From Candidatus Saccharimonadales bacterium (GTDB lineage: Bacteria; Patescibacteriota; Saccharimonadia; Saccharimonadales; Saccharimonadaceae), in contig JBDSSF010000001.1 of the NCBI GenBank assembly GCA_039928925.1, positions 186,001 to 250,000 on the forward strand: 64,000 nt of DNA, in the 5' to 3' direction. The notes beneath the pieces are model-generated. The model worked only from the letters and a program-made list of their open reading frames with translations, made no database searches and had not been told where the DNA came from. This document shows positions 1-9,521 of this stretch, piece after piece (the stretch's first letter is position 1; each line of letters opens with the position of its first letter). A program made the translations under genes and the position numbers.

Positions 1-1049
1 TCATTACAATTGGCTACGCGCTTGCAAGTGACTCAAATGTCGTTAAACAGTACATAGATCTTGTACTAAACTATCCAGACGTGTGGCTTGCGTCTATAGC
101 TGAGATTTTATTTATTATTGTCGCTGGAACATCAATCTATATTGTTCGCACTAAGCTAAAATTTGAGAGCTGGTATTATGTCCACCTACTCGTATATATC
201 GCTATCGTTGTCGCATTTTTCCATCAGGTTATGATTGGTGGTAGCTTTACAGATCAGGCACTGGCACGTGCATACTGGGTCGTTCTTTATGCCTTTGTAG
301 GCGTGAATTTACTCATCTGGCGATTTGGGTTGCCAGTTTTAAATATGTATCGATATGACTTTCGCATCGACCGAATCGTGAGAGAGACACCTACGACCGT
401 ATCAGTATATATAAAAGGCAAGAACCTTCTTCATCTTAATGCCATAGCGGGCCAATTTATTTTTCTCCGTATACTCGATAAGAACTATTGGCGCCAGGAG
501 CATCCATTCTCACTGTCGGCAATTGTTAGTGATGACCAGCTAAGGATAACGGTGCGAGAAGTCGGGGACTACACCCAAACGCTAAAAGATATCCGTGCTG
601 GCAAAAGAGTTATTATATCTGGTCCATTTGGCCGGTTTACAAAAGATGTTTCAAAGACATTTAAAACACTCTATATAGCTGGTGGAGTTGGCATTACACC
701 AATTCGTAGCATGATAGAAGAGTCTTCGAATGAGCGAACTCCAAGCATACTTATTTATGCAAACCGTACGCCAGATGATGTTGTCTTTGACAAAGAGATT
801 ATGGGCTTCGAAACGACATTCCTATCTGCGTATCGTATCTTTGCTGATGTACCATCGACGTATAAAGGCTCAGGTAGGGTAGGCCGTGTTGACGTTAATA
901 TGCTTTTAGAATTAGTACCTAATCTCATGAACTATGATATTTATCTCTGTGGCCCCCCTCCCATGATGGCTGCAATTATTGATGGTCTCAAGACAATTAA
1001 TTTTGATGAGAGTCAGTTACACTATGAAATCTTTAGTCTTCAGAAATAG
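1..1049 (+). CDS. Ferric-reductase-like flavocytochrome / FAD-NAD(P)H oxidoreductase (5' end missing)
   Basis: The frame is open from base 3, so the gene begins upstream; 348 residues are visible. The N-terminal part has hydrophobic helices with histidines (HLLVY, FFHQV) typical of the ferric reductase transmembrane domain. It is followed by an FNR-type FAD domain (motif HPFSLSA) and an NAD(P) domain (AGGVGITPIRSM, then CGPPPMM near the C-terminus). Family members pass electrons from NAD(P)H through FAD to membrane hemes and on to iron or oxygen. The substrate cannot be told. A soluble FNR-like protein at 5851-6540 has the same C-terminal fold. It ends just before a bidirectional terminator. 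Confidence 0.85.
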   Translation, partial: ITIGYALASDSNVVKQYIDLVLNYPDVWLASIAEILFIIVAGTSIYIVRTKLKFESWYYVHLLVYIAIVVAFFHQVMIGGSFTDQALARAYWVVLYAFVGVNLLIWRFGLPVLNMYRYDFRIDRIVRETPTTVSVYIKGKNLLHLNAIAGQFIFLRILDKNYWRQEHPFSLSAIVSDDQLRITVREVGDYTQTLKDIRAGKRVIISGPFGRFTKDVSKTFKTLYIAGGVGITPIRSMIEESSNERTPSILIYANRTPDDVVFDKEIMGFETTFLSAYRIFADVPSTYKGSGRVGRVDVNMLLELVPNLMNYDIYLCGPPPMMAAIIDGLKTINFDESQLHYEIFSLQK

Positions 1050-1075
1050 AACAGTTAGTAAAAACTGATAAATTA

Positions 1076-1105
1076 AAAAGTAAGCCTCAAAAGAGGCTTA
1101 CTTTT
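1076..1105. terminator. Bidirectional intrinsic terminator
   Basis: A perfect 13-bp stem (AAAAGTAAGCCTC and its complement) with an AAAA loop, A-rich on the left and T-rich on the right. It sits between two convergent genes and can serve both. Confidence 0.85.
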
Positions 1106-1118
1106 ATTAAGAATAAAA

Positions 1119-1313
1119 TTAGCTTAGCTTGTCGCGAACTTCTGAAGTTTTGATCTTTGCTTCACCTTTAAGGTTATCACCTTTGGCTTTGTCGATCTCA
1201 CCTTCAACTCGTTGCTTCGCAATGTCTGTCTTTTGAGAAATTTTATCTGCAGTGTCTTTTGCAGTGTCTTTCGCTTCATCAAGCTTTGCTTTAGCATCTT
1301 CCATTAATCCCAT
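1119..1313 (-). CDS. Small CsbD-like / LEA-like stress protein
   Basis: A 64-residue protein made almost only of Lys, Asp, Ala, Glu and Thr in heptad-like amphipathic repeats (DEAKDTAKDTADK), with a later segment DKAKGDNLKGEAK that resembles CsbD-family stress proteins. No signal peptide or membrane segment. An AAAGGA ribosome site lies about 7 nt before the ATG. Such proteins are general stress proteins of unknown mechanism; the family call is by composition and could be wrong. Confidence 0.6.
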   Translation of the reverse strand: MGLMEDAKAKLDEAKDTAKDTADKISQKTDIAKQRVEGEIDKAKGDNLKGEAKIKTSEVRDKLS

Positions 1314-1410
1314 GTAGATATCCTTTCGTACTAATTGTTTACCTTGTTAATTATATCAAGGCTTTTAAAAGATGTCTAGATTCATAGATAATAAATGTCT
1401 AACTACGTAT

Positions 1411-1941
1411 CTATGATAATCGTTCGCGTAATCCTGCAGCAAGCCCCGCAACCGTCAGTATATCTGCTAAACCACCAACTGAAACCACAAGCCATTTTTG
1501 ACGAACAGGTGATATACGAAGTCGTAGCTGCACACGAGTCGAGCCATCTTTAGCAGGCTCTAAAATAATAGCCCAGCTTAAATATGTATTCCCACGTTTT
1601 GATATATGCACGAGTGTAAAAGGTGGATCGAGAACCGCCACCTCGAAGGTCGCATGACGGCCACCCCAATCGTCTATAACTGTGCCAACTCGTAGATTTT
1701 GGAGACGTGGATCGATTGTTCGTAGTGCACGTTTTTTTGGAAGTATAAAATACTCTACAGAACGAGGGAAGTACCAGCCTGATCTATTCTTACCTAGCTG
1801 CATAAACCACTTCCAGACTTCTTCTGGGCTACCAGCTAATGTAAATGCTCGGTCCATAATCACATCGGCATTTTCAACGATTTCATCACCCGGTAGCGGC
1901 CTTGCTACCTCCTGTTCTGTTGGTCGAATCTTTGAAAACAT
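1411..1941 (-). CDS. SRPBCC (START-like) domain protein
   Basis: 176 residues. The pattern MDRAFTLAGSPEEVWKWFMQLG is the first strand and helix of the SRPBCC/polyketide-cyclase-like fold, followed by alternating strands and a long C-terminal helix. These proteins bind hydrophobic ligands; no ligand can be inferred. The -10 box (TATACT on the minus strand, 1948-1953) lies 6 nt before the ATG, so the mRNA is probably leaderless. Confidence 0.65.
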   Translation of the reverse strand: MFSKIRPTEQEVARPLPGDEIVENADVIMDRAFTLAGSPEEVWKWFMQLGKNRSGWYFPRSVEYFILPKKRALRTIDPRLQNLRVGTVIDDWGGRHATFEVAVLDPPFTLVHISKRGNTYLSWAIILEPAKDGSTRVQLRLRISPVRQKWLVVSVGGLADILTVAGLAAGLRERLS

Positions 1942-1969
1942 ATGTTAAGTATACCAAGGTACGCATTAT

Positions 1970-2227
1970 TTAGTTCTGATCTTTCCAGTACCACCATTTT
2001 AGTTTCTCACTTTCTGGGTGAGAGGTCTCTGCATAATAGACTGCACATCGAAATACATAGAGCATGCATCTATCAACATGTTCTCCTGCTTTATCTATAA
2101 GTGATGAATACATTTGCTCTGCATCTTGTCCTACAAGATCACTGACCTGCATATATCCTAGACTCTGAAGATCTTTTGCAATAGATTTACCAACACCAGG
2201 GATATTTAAAAGATTACTACCATTCAT
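1970..2227 (-). CDS. Cdd1-like helix-hairpin-helix protein
   Basis: 85 residues. The N-terminus has a helix-hairpin-helix (IPGVGKSIAKDLQSLG), and the C-terminal half carries the DRCMLYVFRCAVYYA and LKWWYWKD signatures of the Cdd1 (pathogenicity locus) family. A DNA-binding role is likely from the HhH motif but the family is not functionally defined. TATACT at 2234-2239 is 6 nt before the ATG (leaderless). Confidence 0.75.
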   Translation of the reverse strand: MNGSNLLNIPGVGKSIAKDLQSLGYMQVSDLVGQDAEQMYSSLIDKAGEHVDRCMLYVFRCAVYYAETSHPESEKLKWWYWKDQN

Positions 2228-2305
2228 TCCATGAGTATATCAAACCGCGCAGCCAGTTGTAGAGGTGTACAATAAAATCATAACTATGTAATGAGGAGAT
2301 AAGTA

Positions 2306-2638
2306 ATGACTCAAAAAGTAACACTCATGGTGTATCCAGTAAAAGATTTAGAAGCAGCTAAAACGGTATATGGTAAATTCTTAGGAGTTGAGGCATATGT
2401 AGATGGCCCATACTATGTTGGATATAAAACTGATGAACTTGAAATCGGGCTTGATCCAAATGGACAAGAGATCATCAGTTATGTCGAAGTACAAAATGTT
2501 AAAGAGTATATGCAAACATTACTCGAAGCTGGGGCAACGATGCATCAGGATGCCACTGACGTGGGCGGCGGGATGCTTATCGCAAAGGTAAAAGACGGAA
2601 ATGGAAATGTTCTTGGTCTTCGTCAATCTTCAAATTAA
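2306..2638 (+). CDS. VOC (glyoxalase/bleomycin-resistance) family protein
   Basis: 110 residues, one vicinal-oxygen-chelate unit: two beta-alpha-beta-beta-beta halves (TLMVYPVKDLEAAKTVYGKF near the N-terminus, DGNGNVLGLRQ at the end). Some VOC proteins are metal enzymes, others bind drugs. The metal ligand set is not clear here, so no reaction is assigned. A strong GAGGAG ribosome site precedes the ATG. Confidence 0.75.
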   Translation: MTQKVTLMVYPVKDLEAAKTVYGKFLGVEAYVDGPYYVGYKTDELEIGLDPNGQEIISYVEVQNVKEYMQTLLEAGATMHQDATDVGGGMLIAKVKDGNGNVLGLRQSSN

Positions 2639-2655
2639 CCATTAGTATTTATAGT

Positions 2656-4884
2656 TTACAGGTAGCTTGCTATCAAAGCCTTCTTGTTTTTGACAAGTTC
2701 CGCTGGAGTACCTTCAAACATGATAGTACCTCCAGCGTTACCACCCTCTGGTCCTAGATCAATAATCCAATCAGCTTGCCGTATAATTTCGAGGTTATGC
2801 TCAATAGTAATGACGGTGTTTTTAGCATCCACAAGACGATTAATGATTGCGTGCAGACGTGATATGTCAGACATGTGAAGTCCTGTCGTCGGTTCATCGA
2901 GAACATAAATGCTACCTTTTTTGTGAAGTTCGCTCGCAAGTTTGAGGCGTTGGCATTCTCCGCCAGAAAGAGAGCTGAGCGGCTGCCCAAGTGTTAAGTA
3001 GTCGAGTCCCACATCATTTAACGCTGCAAGTTTTTGGGCTATCTCTTTTAGATCAAAAAAATCTATGGACTGTGCAACAGTGAGATTCAATACTTCTGAA
3101 ATGTTTTTGCCACTAAGCGTATACTCTAAAACTTCAGGTTTGAAGCGTTTGCCTTCACAAATTTCGCAGGGCAGTTTTGCATCATCAAGAAATGCAAGGT
3201 CAGTAGTAACAAACCCAGCTCCCTTGCAATTATCACAGGCACCCTTAGAGTTGAAGCTGAAAAGAGCAATGTCAACTTTATTTGCTACTGAAAAAGCTTT
3301 ACGAATAACATCCATAATACCGGTATATGTCGCAGGGTTTGATCTGTTTGATGTGCCAATAGGCGACTGGTCAACAATGATCGCCTCTGGGTGTTGACGG
3401 AGAAATACTTGGTTAATCAGTGAACTTTTGCCAGAGCCAGCGACGCCAGTTACAACGGTAAAGATCCCGGTTGGAATATCAACATTCACATGATGTAGGT
3501 TATTAACATGCGCGTCACGAATTTCAAGTATGCCAGTTGCTTTTCGGAACTCATTTTTAATTGGCGATGTATCTTTTAAATGACGACCAGTCAGTGTATC
3601 CGTCTTAAGTAGGTTCTGATATGTTCCTTCAAATGCGATTTCACCACCCTTACTTCCAGCCCCTGGACCAACATCAACAATATAATCAGCTCCCATAATA
3701 ACATCAGGATCATGTTCAACTACGATGACAGTATTACCATTATCGCGTAGTCTCTGGAGTAGCTCGTTCAGTCGGTGGACATCACGGGGATGAAGACCAA
3801 CACTTGGTTCATCGAATATATACATAACATCGACAAGACTACCGTTTAGGTGCTTCACCATTTTGACACGCTGAGATTCACCACCGGACAGAGTATCCGT
3901 GACGCGGTCAAGGCTGAGGTAGCCAAGGCCAATATCTACAAGATTAGATATACGGTCATGAAGAGATGTGACAATAGCCGCTGCCTCAGGTGTTTGTATT
4001 GATTTGATTACTTCGAGGAGTGCATCAACTTGCATCGATGATAGCTCTGCAATGGTATGACCACCGACCTTAACAGATAGAGCTTTTTGACTAAGACGTG
4101 CGCCATGACATAAGGTACAGGCGCCCATTGTGATAAATGGTGCGTATGTTTTTTGAGTACGTTCTGACATTGTCTTTAGATCGCGTAGAATATATTTCTT
4201 TATAAAGACACTTTCAATACCCTCGAACGTGAGGTTAATACCATTGACCTTTACTTTTCGTGGCTGACCATGGAGAAGTTCATGCATCTCATCTTCAGTA
4301 AAACTCTCAAGTTTCTTGGTCATATCAATATTTGCAGCTTCAAGAACACTATATCCCCAAAGATTCCCTGGCTCATAGCCGGGAAGTCTAATTGCTCCAA
4401 TATTGATGGATTTAGCAAGATCAAGAACGAGCTCACGGTCCATTGTCATTTTACGGCCCATACCATTACATTCTGGACACATACCGTTAGGGTCATTAAA
4501 CGAAAAAAGGTTAGCGTAGCCGATAGATGGTACGCCGACGCGTGAAAACATGAGCCGCAGGGCAGTAGCAATATCTGTGACAGTTCCTACGGTTGAGTGC
4601 GAGCCACCTCCAAGTCGTTTTTGATCGACAATAACAGCCATGCTTAGGTTTTTAATTTCATCAACATGTGGCTGTGTCATATGTGGCAAAAAATTACGGA
4701 CAAACATACTGAAATTTTCATTAAGGAGACGCTGGGCTTCGGCTGCGACCGTATCAAATACGAGAGATGATTTACCTGAACCTGATATGCCCGTAAAAAC
4801 TGTAATTTTGCGTTTAGGAATACGTATTGATACGTTCTTTAGATTATTCTCACGAGCACCCTTAATTTCAATATATTCTTGCAT
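2656..4884 (-). CDS. UvrA-like ABC ATPase (short, UvrB-binding region missing)
   Basis: 742 residues against about 940 for housekeeping UvrA. Two ABC modules are present: Walker A GISGSGKSSL near residue 35 and GVAGSGKSSL in the second half, signature LSGGESQRVK and LSGGECQRLK, Walker B YIFDEPSVGLH and YVLDEPTTGLH. Zinc-finger pairs CPECNGMG and CDNCKGAG are visible. The shortened first half resembles the UvrA2/DrrC-type class linked to drug resistance rather than excision repair. UvrB is in this window (60040-62013) but far away. The true UvrA is probably elsewhere. Confidence 0.85.
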   Translation of the reverse strand: MQEYIEIKGARENNLKNVSIRIPKRKITVFTGISGSGKSSLVFDTVAAEAQRLLNENFSMFVRNFLPHMTQPHVDEIKNLSMAVIVDQKRLGGGSHSTVGTVTDIATALRLMFSRVGVPSIGYANLFSFNDPNGMCPECNGMGRKMTMDRELVLDLAKSINIGAIRLPGYEPGNLWGYSVLEAANIDMTKKLESFTEDEMHELLHGQPRKVKVNGINLTFEGIESVFIKKYILRDLKTMSERTQKTYAPFITMGACTLCHGARLSQKALSVKVGGHTIAELSSMQVDALLEVIKSIQTPEAAAIVTSLHDRISNLVDIGLGYLSLDRVTDTLSGGESQRVKMVKHLNGSLVDVMYIFDEPSVGLHPRDVHRLNELLQRLRDNGNTVIVVEHDPDVIMGADYIVDVGPGAGSKGGEIAFEGTYQNLLKTDTLTGRHLKDTSPIKNEFRKATGILEIRDAHVNNLHHVNVDIPTGIFTVVTGVAGSGKSSLINQVFLRQHPEAIIVDQSPIGTSNRSNPATYTGIMDVIRKAFSVANKVDIALFSFNSKGACDNCKGAGFVTTDLAFLDDAKLPCEICEGKRFKPEVLEYTLSGKNISEVLNLTVAQSIDFFDLKEIAQKLAALNDVGLDYLTLGQPLSSLSGGECQRLKLASELHKKGSIYVLDEPTTGLHMSDISRLHAIINRLVDAKNTVITIEHNLEIIRQADWIIDLGPEGGNAGGTIMFEGTPAELVKNKKALIASYL

Positions 4885-4988
4885 AGTAAACCTATTATTT
4901 CACATAGGATCATATTACGTTGCTATTTCCCATAAACGACATTGAGAGAAAAAAATGTGCCGCCATAACCTACATAATATTTGATACT

Positions 4989-5477
4989 ATGGTAAGTATG
5001 GTTTTAGATGTTCTAAAAGATTTTCTTATCGCAACGACTGGTGCATCGGCATCTTTCATTGGACTGCTATTTGTGGCACTAAGTCTCGAATCTAGTGAAA
5101 AGCTTTCAATAGTTAACCAAACTACCAAACGTATACTCGCGGAAAGTTCTTATACTGCACTTCTAAATATATTTTTCATTTCGCTCGTTGCACTCATCCC
5201 AAATACTTCACTGGGATACGTAATGGTAACAATGGCAGCTGTTGGCATACTAAATACAATTCATTTCTTTAGAGTTGGTCCACAGCTTCGTCACAATGTT
5301 TCAATTCTTATCGTAGGTGGATTATTCTATGTTGCAGAGTTACTATATGGTATATTTATTATCTTTCGTCCTGAAGGCTACATTATTAGTAACAATATTA
5401 TAATGGGCATGTTCATCTTCTTATTTGGTGCTGCACTTGCCAGAGCCTGGGAATTAACAGGTATTCGTAAGCGCTAG
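4989..5477 (+). CDS. Small integral membrane protein, unknown function
   Basis: About 162 residues from the chosen ATG at 4989; an upstream ATG at 4920 would add 23 polar residues. Four or five hydrophobic helices (FLIATTGASASFIGLLFVALSL first), a conserved-looking small-residue pattern, and a basic C-terminus. No family is recognised. It stands alone between the uvrA-like gene and a decayed GC-rich gene. Confidence 0.6.
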   Translation: MVSMVLDVLKDFLIATTGASASFIGLLFVALSLESSEKLSIVNQTTKRILAESSYTALLNIFFISLVALIPNTSLGYVMVTMAAVGILNTIHFFRVGPQLRHNVSILIVGGLFYVAELLYGIFIIFRPEGYIISNNIIMGMFIFLFGAALARAWELTGIRKR

Positions 5478-5580
5478 ATGTATATATAAAATCTACTAGT
5501 ACGAATTAAAAACAAGTGATATAGTATTTTTAGGAACAGCAAGTTACTGACTCGAGTTCGTTGAAATGTCGGCCTTCGGG

Positions 5581-5748
5581 CTAGAACAAAAAAACATCGA
5601 GAACTCCGTCCTGTGTGACTAGTGCAATGCGCACGACCCCATGCGCCTCGAGCGTAAGAAACGCAAAGCCGAGTGCTTGTCTGTCCTCCCGGTCACCGAT
5701 GCGCAAACCAGCGTACTCGGTGGCCGGGCCTCTAACTTTCTCGCACAC
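5581..5748 (-). pseudogene. GC-rich orphan gene remnant (C-terminal 55 codons)
   Basis: A 55-codon frame (GTG at 5748 to TAG at 5581) in a GC-rich patch inside AT-rich DNA. It reads like a real protein tail: GLRIGDREDRQALGFAFL, then VVRIALVTQDGVLDVFLF. No ribosome site or N-terminal part is present, so it is probably the surviving 3' end of a longer gene. It is compositionally like the GC-rich genes at 18183, 20764, 48237 and 48822. Confidence 0.45.
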
Positions 5749-5757
5749 TAAATTTAT

Positions 5758-5785
5758 AAAAAGACTTCAAAACTGAAGTCTTTTT
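5758..5785. terminator. Intrinsic terminator
   Basis: A 12-bp stem AAAAAGACTTCA with loop AAAC and a complementary arm ending in TTTTT. On the minus strand it follows the FNR-like gene that ends at 5851. Confidence 0.8.
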
Positions 5786-5850
5786 ATTTACAAGTTTGCT
5801 GAACGCGAGCTAGGTGGAATATTTGAACGGGCATCTATTATTGTGAAATA

Positions 5851-6540
5851 TTAATATCCACCAAAGCTATCGATTCGTATCTTACGAATCGGGACCCCCA
5901 TATCAATAAGTAGATGCTCGTTTGACTCAACCATTGTCGGTGGACCAGATACGTAAAAGTTCTGTGATGTATCTTTAACTAAAGATCGTATGATATTTTC
6001 TCTCTTTTTTCTATTTATATCTATCGTATTTATATATGTCACACGAATATTTGGAAGTTTAGCAGAACAGTTATTGATCTCATCTTCAAATAGAAATGTT
6101 TCGTTTTGGTTCAAATAAATCAATGAGACATCATTCCTACTATTATTATCGTACATTTCTTTAAGCATGCTTCGAAACGGTGCAATACCCACGCCGCCTG
6201 CAATTAGTACGTTGGAACGGTTATTTTTGAGCTGGAAATCATAGTCATTACCATACTGCGAAATATAAATTTCATCACCGGGTTTAATTTTTTGTAATGC
6301 ACGTTTCAGCTCACTTAAGCCTTCACGAAATGTAATGACTATATCAAGCTCAGTTGGTGATGAAGAGATTGAATATGTCTTGCCACCTTTTAAAGGACCA
6401 TTGATAAAATTTAGATCAATCCAGTCTCCCGCTTCAAAAAGAAACCCAGGAGGTCTCAGGAAAACAATACTCCAATAATCGAGAACTTCACATTGAAGAT
6501 TTTTAACGACTAGTTTTATGTGTTGATTATTCGTGATCAT
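5851..6540 (-). CDS. FNR-family FAD/NAD(P)H oxidoreductase
   Basis: 229 residues, soluble. The FAD domain has the TYSISSSP motif (RxYS variant) and the NAD(P) domain has AGGVGIAPFRSM plus a C-terminal SGPPTMVES; the protein ends in an aromatic residue (FGGY), as ferredoxin-NADP reductases do. No iron-sulfur or heme domain is attached, so the electron acceptor is another protein. It lies 13 nt after the 6554-6913 gene and is probably co-transcribed with it. Related in fold to the flavocytochrome at the window start. Confidence 0.8.
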   Translation of the reverse strand: MITNNQHIKLVVKNLQCEVLDYWSIVFLRPPGFLFEAGDWIDLNFINGPLKGGKTYSISSSPTELDIVITFREGLSELKRALQKIKPGDEIYISQYGNDYDFQLKNNRSNVLIAGGVGIAPFRSMLKEMYDNNSRNDVSLIYLNQNETFLFEDEINNCSAKLPNIRVTYINTIDINRKKRENIIRSLVKDTSQNFYVSGPPTMVESNEHLLIDMGVPIRKIRIDSFGGY

Positions 6541-6553
6541 TTAAATGTTACTT

Positions 6554-6913
6554 TTAAGAAGATTTAATGAGGTCACTATCAGTAGGATCATCAAGGATCA
6601 CTTGTTTGTCATTATCCTCATCCTGGTAGCCGAGTGTATTCGTGCGGTTGACGATAACTTGATGTTCAAAAGCCTTTTTGATGACACAGTGAAACCAATC
6701 TTTTTCTTCTTTATCATAATATTGCCAGATACCTTTTAGATATGTTAAACCAACTTTGTATAAAGCCTGCTCTGCTTCTTTGAGGGTATTTGTTCGAGCA
6801 ATTAAGTAACCAAAGATTGTCTGAACTTGCCACGTATCTCCATCGCTAGCTATAAAGCCCAAGAATTCATTGGTGTCTTCATCGTAAAAAGGGGTCTTAT
6901 CGTTGATGATCAT
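6554..6913 (-). CDS. Hypothetical protein, 119 aa
   Basis: No family recognised. Acidic, soluble, with a beta-rich first half (EFLGFIASDGDTWQVQTIFG) and a helical middle (TLKEAEQALYKVG), ending in an Asp-rich tail. It begins an operon with the FNR-like gene. TATAAT on the minus strand (6922-6927) is 8 nt before the ATG, so it is probably leaderless. Confidence 0.55.
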   Translation of the reverse strand: MIINDKTPFYDEDTNEFLGFIASDGDTWQVQTIFGYLIARTNTLKEAEQALYKVGLTYLKGIWQYYDKEEKDWFHCVIKKAFEHQVIVNRTNTLGYQDEDNDKQVILDDPTDSDLIKSS

Positions 6914-6975
6914 TACTAATCATTATATCAAACATAGTACAGCGCGGTCTTTAAGATACTTAATTACTGCATGCT

Positions 6976-8181
6976 CTATGATGTAGCTACTACAGGAGCT
7001 GCTTTGAGCTTTATGAATAATATTAGTCCAATGATCATAAATAACGACGCGAGGCCGAACACAGTACTATGGCTATAGGTATATATAGCGGCAGCACCAA
7101 GTGGAACGATGACGTGATACAGGGCCTGCAAGCTTTGATTCGTACCCTGAAGTAGTCCTTGCTTTGCTTCACTGACAGATAGTGATAAGCGAGCGTTATA
7201 TGATGGATCAAATAAACCTTCTCCCAGAACAATAAACGCAATAGCCGCAATGATTATAAATAGCGAAGGCAGGAACGCACTTAAGAATATCAGTCCCAGC
7301 CCTATGATCAGACCGCATAAGCCAACTATCCCAATTTTTCGTTCACTCCATATCTTTAAGAGCAGTGGAAGGACTATAACTCGCGATAGTACATCGCAAA
7401 TACCCACCAGTACGAAAACTCCACCAATAAATGATGGACCCCACGTAAAAACATCTTTGAAGAAAATGCTTGCATTGAATTGCCATATATTTAAACCAAC
7501 GTAGAAGAATGCACCCATGATAAGGAGTGATTGGGCATCTTTCATTGAGAAGACTTCTTTGAAATGTAAAAAGGTATTAAAACTATGAACCGTTAAGTTC
7601 TTCGCTCGCTTTTCGGGCAAGAGTGATTCTTTTAAAAATACCGAAATAATAATCATTGAAAGAACAGTGATGCCAGCAGTCGCAAAGAAGGGAAGAGTTA
7701 TTGAGATAGATCCCAAAATTCCTCCGATTGCAGGGCCTATCATAAAACCAATTCCAATTGCACCGCCTAGATATCCAAACCATTTACCACGTTCATGGGG
7801 CTCAGTACTGTCGGTTACATAGGCGAATAAAGAGCCTTGATCACCAGCCGTTAGTCCATCGATTATTCGTCCAAGAAATAGAACCCACAGCGCGCCACCG
7901 ATACCTAGTAGTACAAACCCAACAGCCGATCCAAGCAGGCTAAAAAGTAGAACTGGCTTTCGCCCAAATCTGTCGCTTAACGCACCAAAGATGGGCGCAG
8001 CAAAGAACTGCGCGATAGCAAATACCGCAACAAGTGCCCCCATTACGACTGCTATGTTCTTAGACTCTACATATTCACCCAGTAAAAATGGAAAAAGAGG
8101 AAGAACAATCGTCATTCCAATCGAGTATAGAATTGTGATCCCAATAATAATCCAAAGATTTCTTTTTTTATTTATAGACAT
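6976..8181 (-). CDS. MFS transporter (TetA-like drug:proton antiporter class)
   Basis: 401 residues with 12 predicted membrane helices. The loop between helices 2 and 3 has the MFS signature GALSDRFGRKPVLLFSL, and helix 5 has GPAIGGILG (antiporter motif C). These place it with TetA-like exporters; the substrate is unknown. A GAAGGA ribosome site precedes the ATG. It is divergent from the carotenoid operon, sharing a 272-bp intergenic region in which no clear operator was seen. Confidence 0.85.
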   Translation of the reverse strand: MSINKKRNLWIIIGITILYSIGMTIVLPLFPFLLGEYVESKNIAVVMGALVAVFAIAQFFAAPIFGALSDRFGRKPVLLFSLLGSAVGFVLLGIGGALWVLFLGRIIDGLTAGDQGSLFAYVTDSTEPHERGKWFGYLGGAIGIGFMIGPAIGGILGSISITLPFFATAGITVLSMIIISVFLKESLLPEKRAKNLTVHSFNTFLHFKEVFSMKDAQSLLIMGAFFYVGLNIWQFNASIFFKDVFTWGPSFIGGVFVLVGICDVLSRVIVLPLLLKIWSERKIGIVGLCGLIIGLGLIFLSAFLPSLFIIIAAIAFIVLGEGLFDPSYNARLSLSVSEAKQGLLQGTNQSLQALYHVIVPLGAAAIYTYSHSTVFGLASLFMIIGLILFIKLKAAPVVATS

Positions 8182-8439
8182 AGATAGTCCTTCTTTATGA
8201 AGTAACGGTGCATTATGCAGTCCGTTTATGTGCGCATACTAAGGCGTGTTTTTATATAGTGCCGAAGGTTGACGTTTTTACCTCTTATGCGCTCATAATA
8301 TCAATTTGTATAATTGCGGTCAAGTTCACGCAACCTTGAATATATTGTAAATTAAAAGTCTCCATACTTGACTATGCCTAGTTGGTGCATGTTAGTTAAT
8401 ATTTTAAGAAATGTATGGTATATATAATTTCAGATACTA

Positions 8440-8453
8440 TATAATTACCTTAA
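8440..8453 (+). promoter_or_regulatory. Probable -10 box of the carotenoid operon
   Basis: TATAAT at 8440-8445 ends 8 nt before the GTG of crtE. No convincing -35 hexamer stands 16-18 nt upstream. The geometry matches the other leaderless promoters in this window. Confidence 0.5.
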
Positions 8454-9521
8454 GTGAAAAAAATATCGATAGAGATGAGTCAAAATATCTTACTTGATCA
8501 GACTATTAATAGTTTTTTCGAAAGATCGATTGAATATGCGACACGCCTTGACCCTTCTTATCGCCAACTTTGGGAAGTTCTGTATGGTTTAATTCGTTCC
8601 GGTGGTAAAAGGCTTCGTCCAAAAATGACTCTAATGGCATATGATGCATTCGGAGGCACTGAAACAAACAAAATAGTTCCAATCGCGGCTGCACAGGAAC
8701 TTTTGCATTTTTCGCTACTGATTCACGATGATGTTATTGACCGTGATTATGTACGTTATGGCGTATCCAACATTGCTGGCCGCTATAAAATCGCATATTC
8801 ACAGTATATTACTTTAGCCGAAGATCAGACGCATTACGCACACAGCGCTGCAATATTAGCTGGAGATTTAATGTTGTCTGGTGCTCACCAATTGATTGCT
8901 TCTAGTGAGTTGAATGATCAACAGAAGATGGTAGCACAAAGGTATTTATCAACAAGTGTGTTTGAGGTTGCCTGCGGTGAGTTACTGGATACTGAACTTA
9001 GCTTTACTCCATATACCAGCGGAGACGCGCTTAAGGTCGCGAAATACAAAACAGCAAGTTACTCATTCGTATCTCCATTATTGACGGGCGCTTCTCTCGC
9101 GGGTATCGACCATCACAAGGCAGAAGCGCTGCGATCATTTGGTGAGTCACTCGGTATTGCTTATCAATTAGTAGATGATTTGCTTGGTGTATTTGGTAGC
9201 GAAAGTGAAATTGGAAAATCAACTTCAAGCGATATTATAGAGGGCAAGCGTACGTATATGGTCGAGTTTGCGCTCACATCACTCACAGAGAATGAAAAGT
9301 CTGTTTTCATGCATGCATTCGGCAATTCAAATGTAACCGCACTTGAAGTTGAGAACATTAGACAGTTACTCGAGAAATCTGGCGCAAGATCCGCTACTGA
9401 GCAAAAAATTGACGAATATGTGAAAAGTGCCTTAGACTCTCTTGCTCAACTTGAACTTGAGCAGCATCACTACGATAAATTCGCAAGCTTTGTAAATAAA
9501 GTTATTGAGAGGTCATCATAA
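8454..9521 (+). CDS. crtE: Polyprenyl diphosphate synthase (GGPP synthase, CrtE/IdsA type)
   Basis: 355 residues. First Asp-rich motif HDDVID at residues 91-96; second region YQLVDDLLGVFG near 241, where the last Asp of the classic motif is Gly, as in several actinobacterial GGPP synthases; GGKRLRP near residue 50. It elongates IPP/DMAPP-derived units to geranylgeranyl diphosphate for CrtB. The start is GTG at 8454; an ATG seven codons later (8475) is an alternative. First gene of a six-gene operon with overlapping junctions; the stop overlaps crtB by 1 nt. Where the cell gets IPP is not shown in this window. Confidence 0.88.
   Translation: MKKISIEMSQNILLDQTINSFFERSIEYATRLDPSYRQLWEVLYGLIRSGGKRLRPKMTLMAYDAFGGTETNKIVPIAAAQELLHFSLLIHDDVIDRDYVRYGVSNIAGRYKIAYSQYITLAEDQTHYAHSAAILAGDLMLSGAHQLIASSELNDQQKMVAQRYLSTSVFEVACGELLDTELSFTPYTSGDALKVAKYKTASYSFVSPLLTGASLAGIDHHKAEALRSFGESLGIAYQLVDDLLGVFGSESEIGKSTSSDIIEGKRTYMVEFALTSLTENEKSVFMHAFGNSNVTALEVENIRQLLEKSGARSATEQKIDEYVKSALDSLAQLELEQHHYDKFASFVNKVIERSS

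Noticed and set aside
8182-8439. TTGACG and a second TATAAT (8309-8314) as a strong sigma-70 promoter for crtE or the MFS gene
   Set aside because: Spacing to any -10 is 19 nt or there is no partner -35; not convincing.
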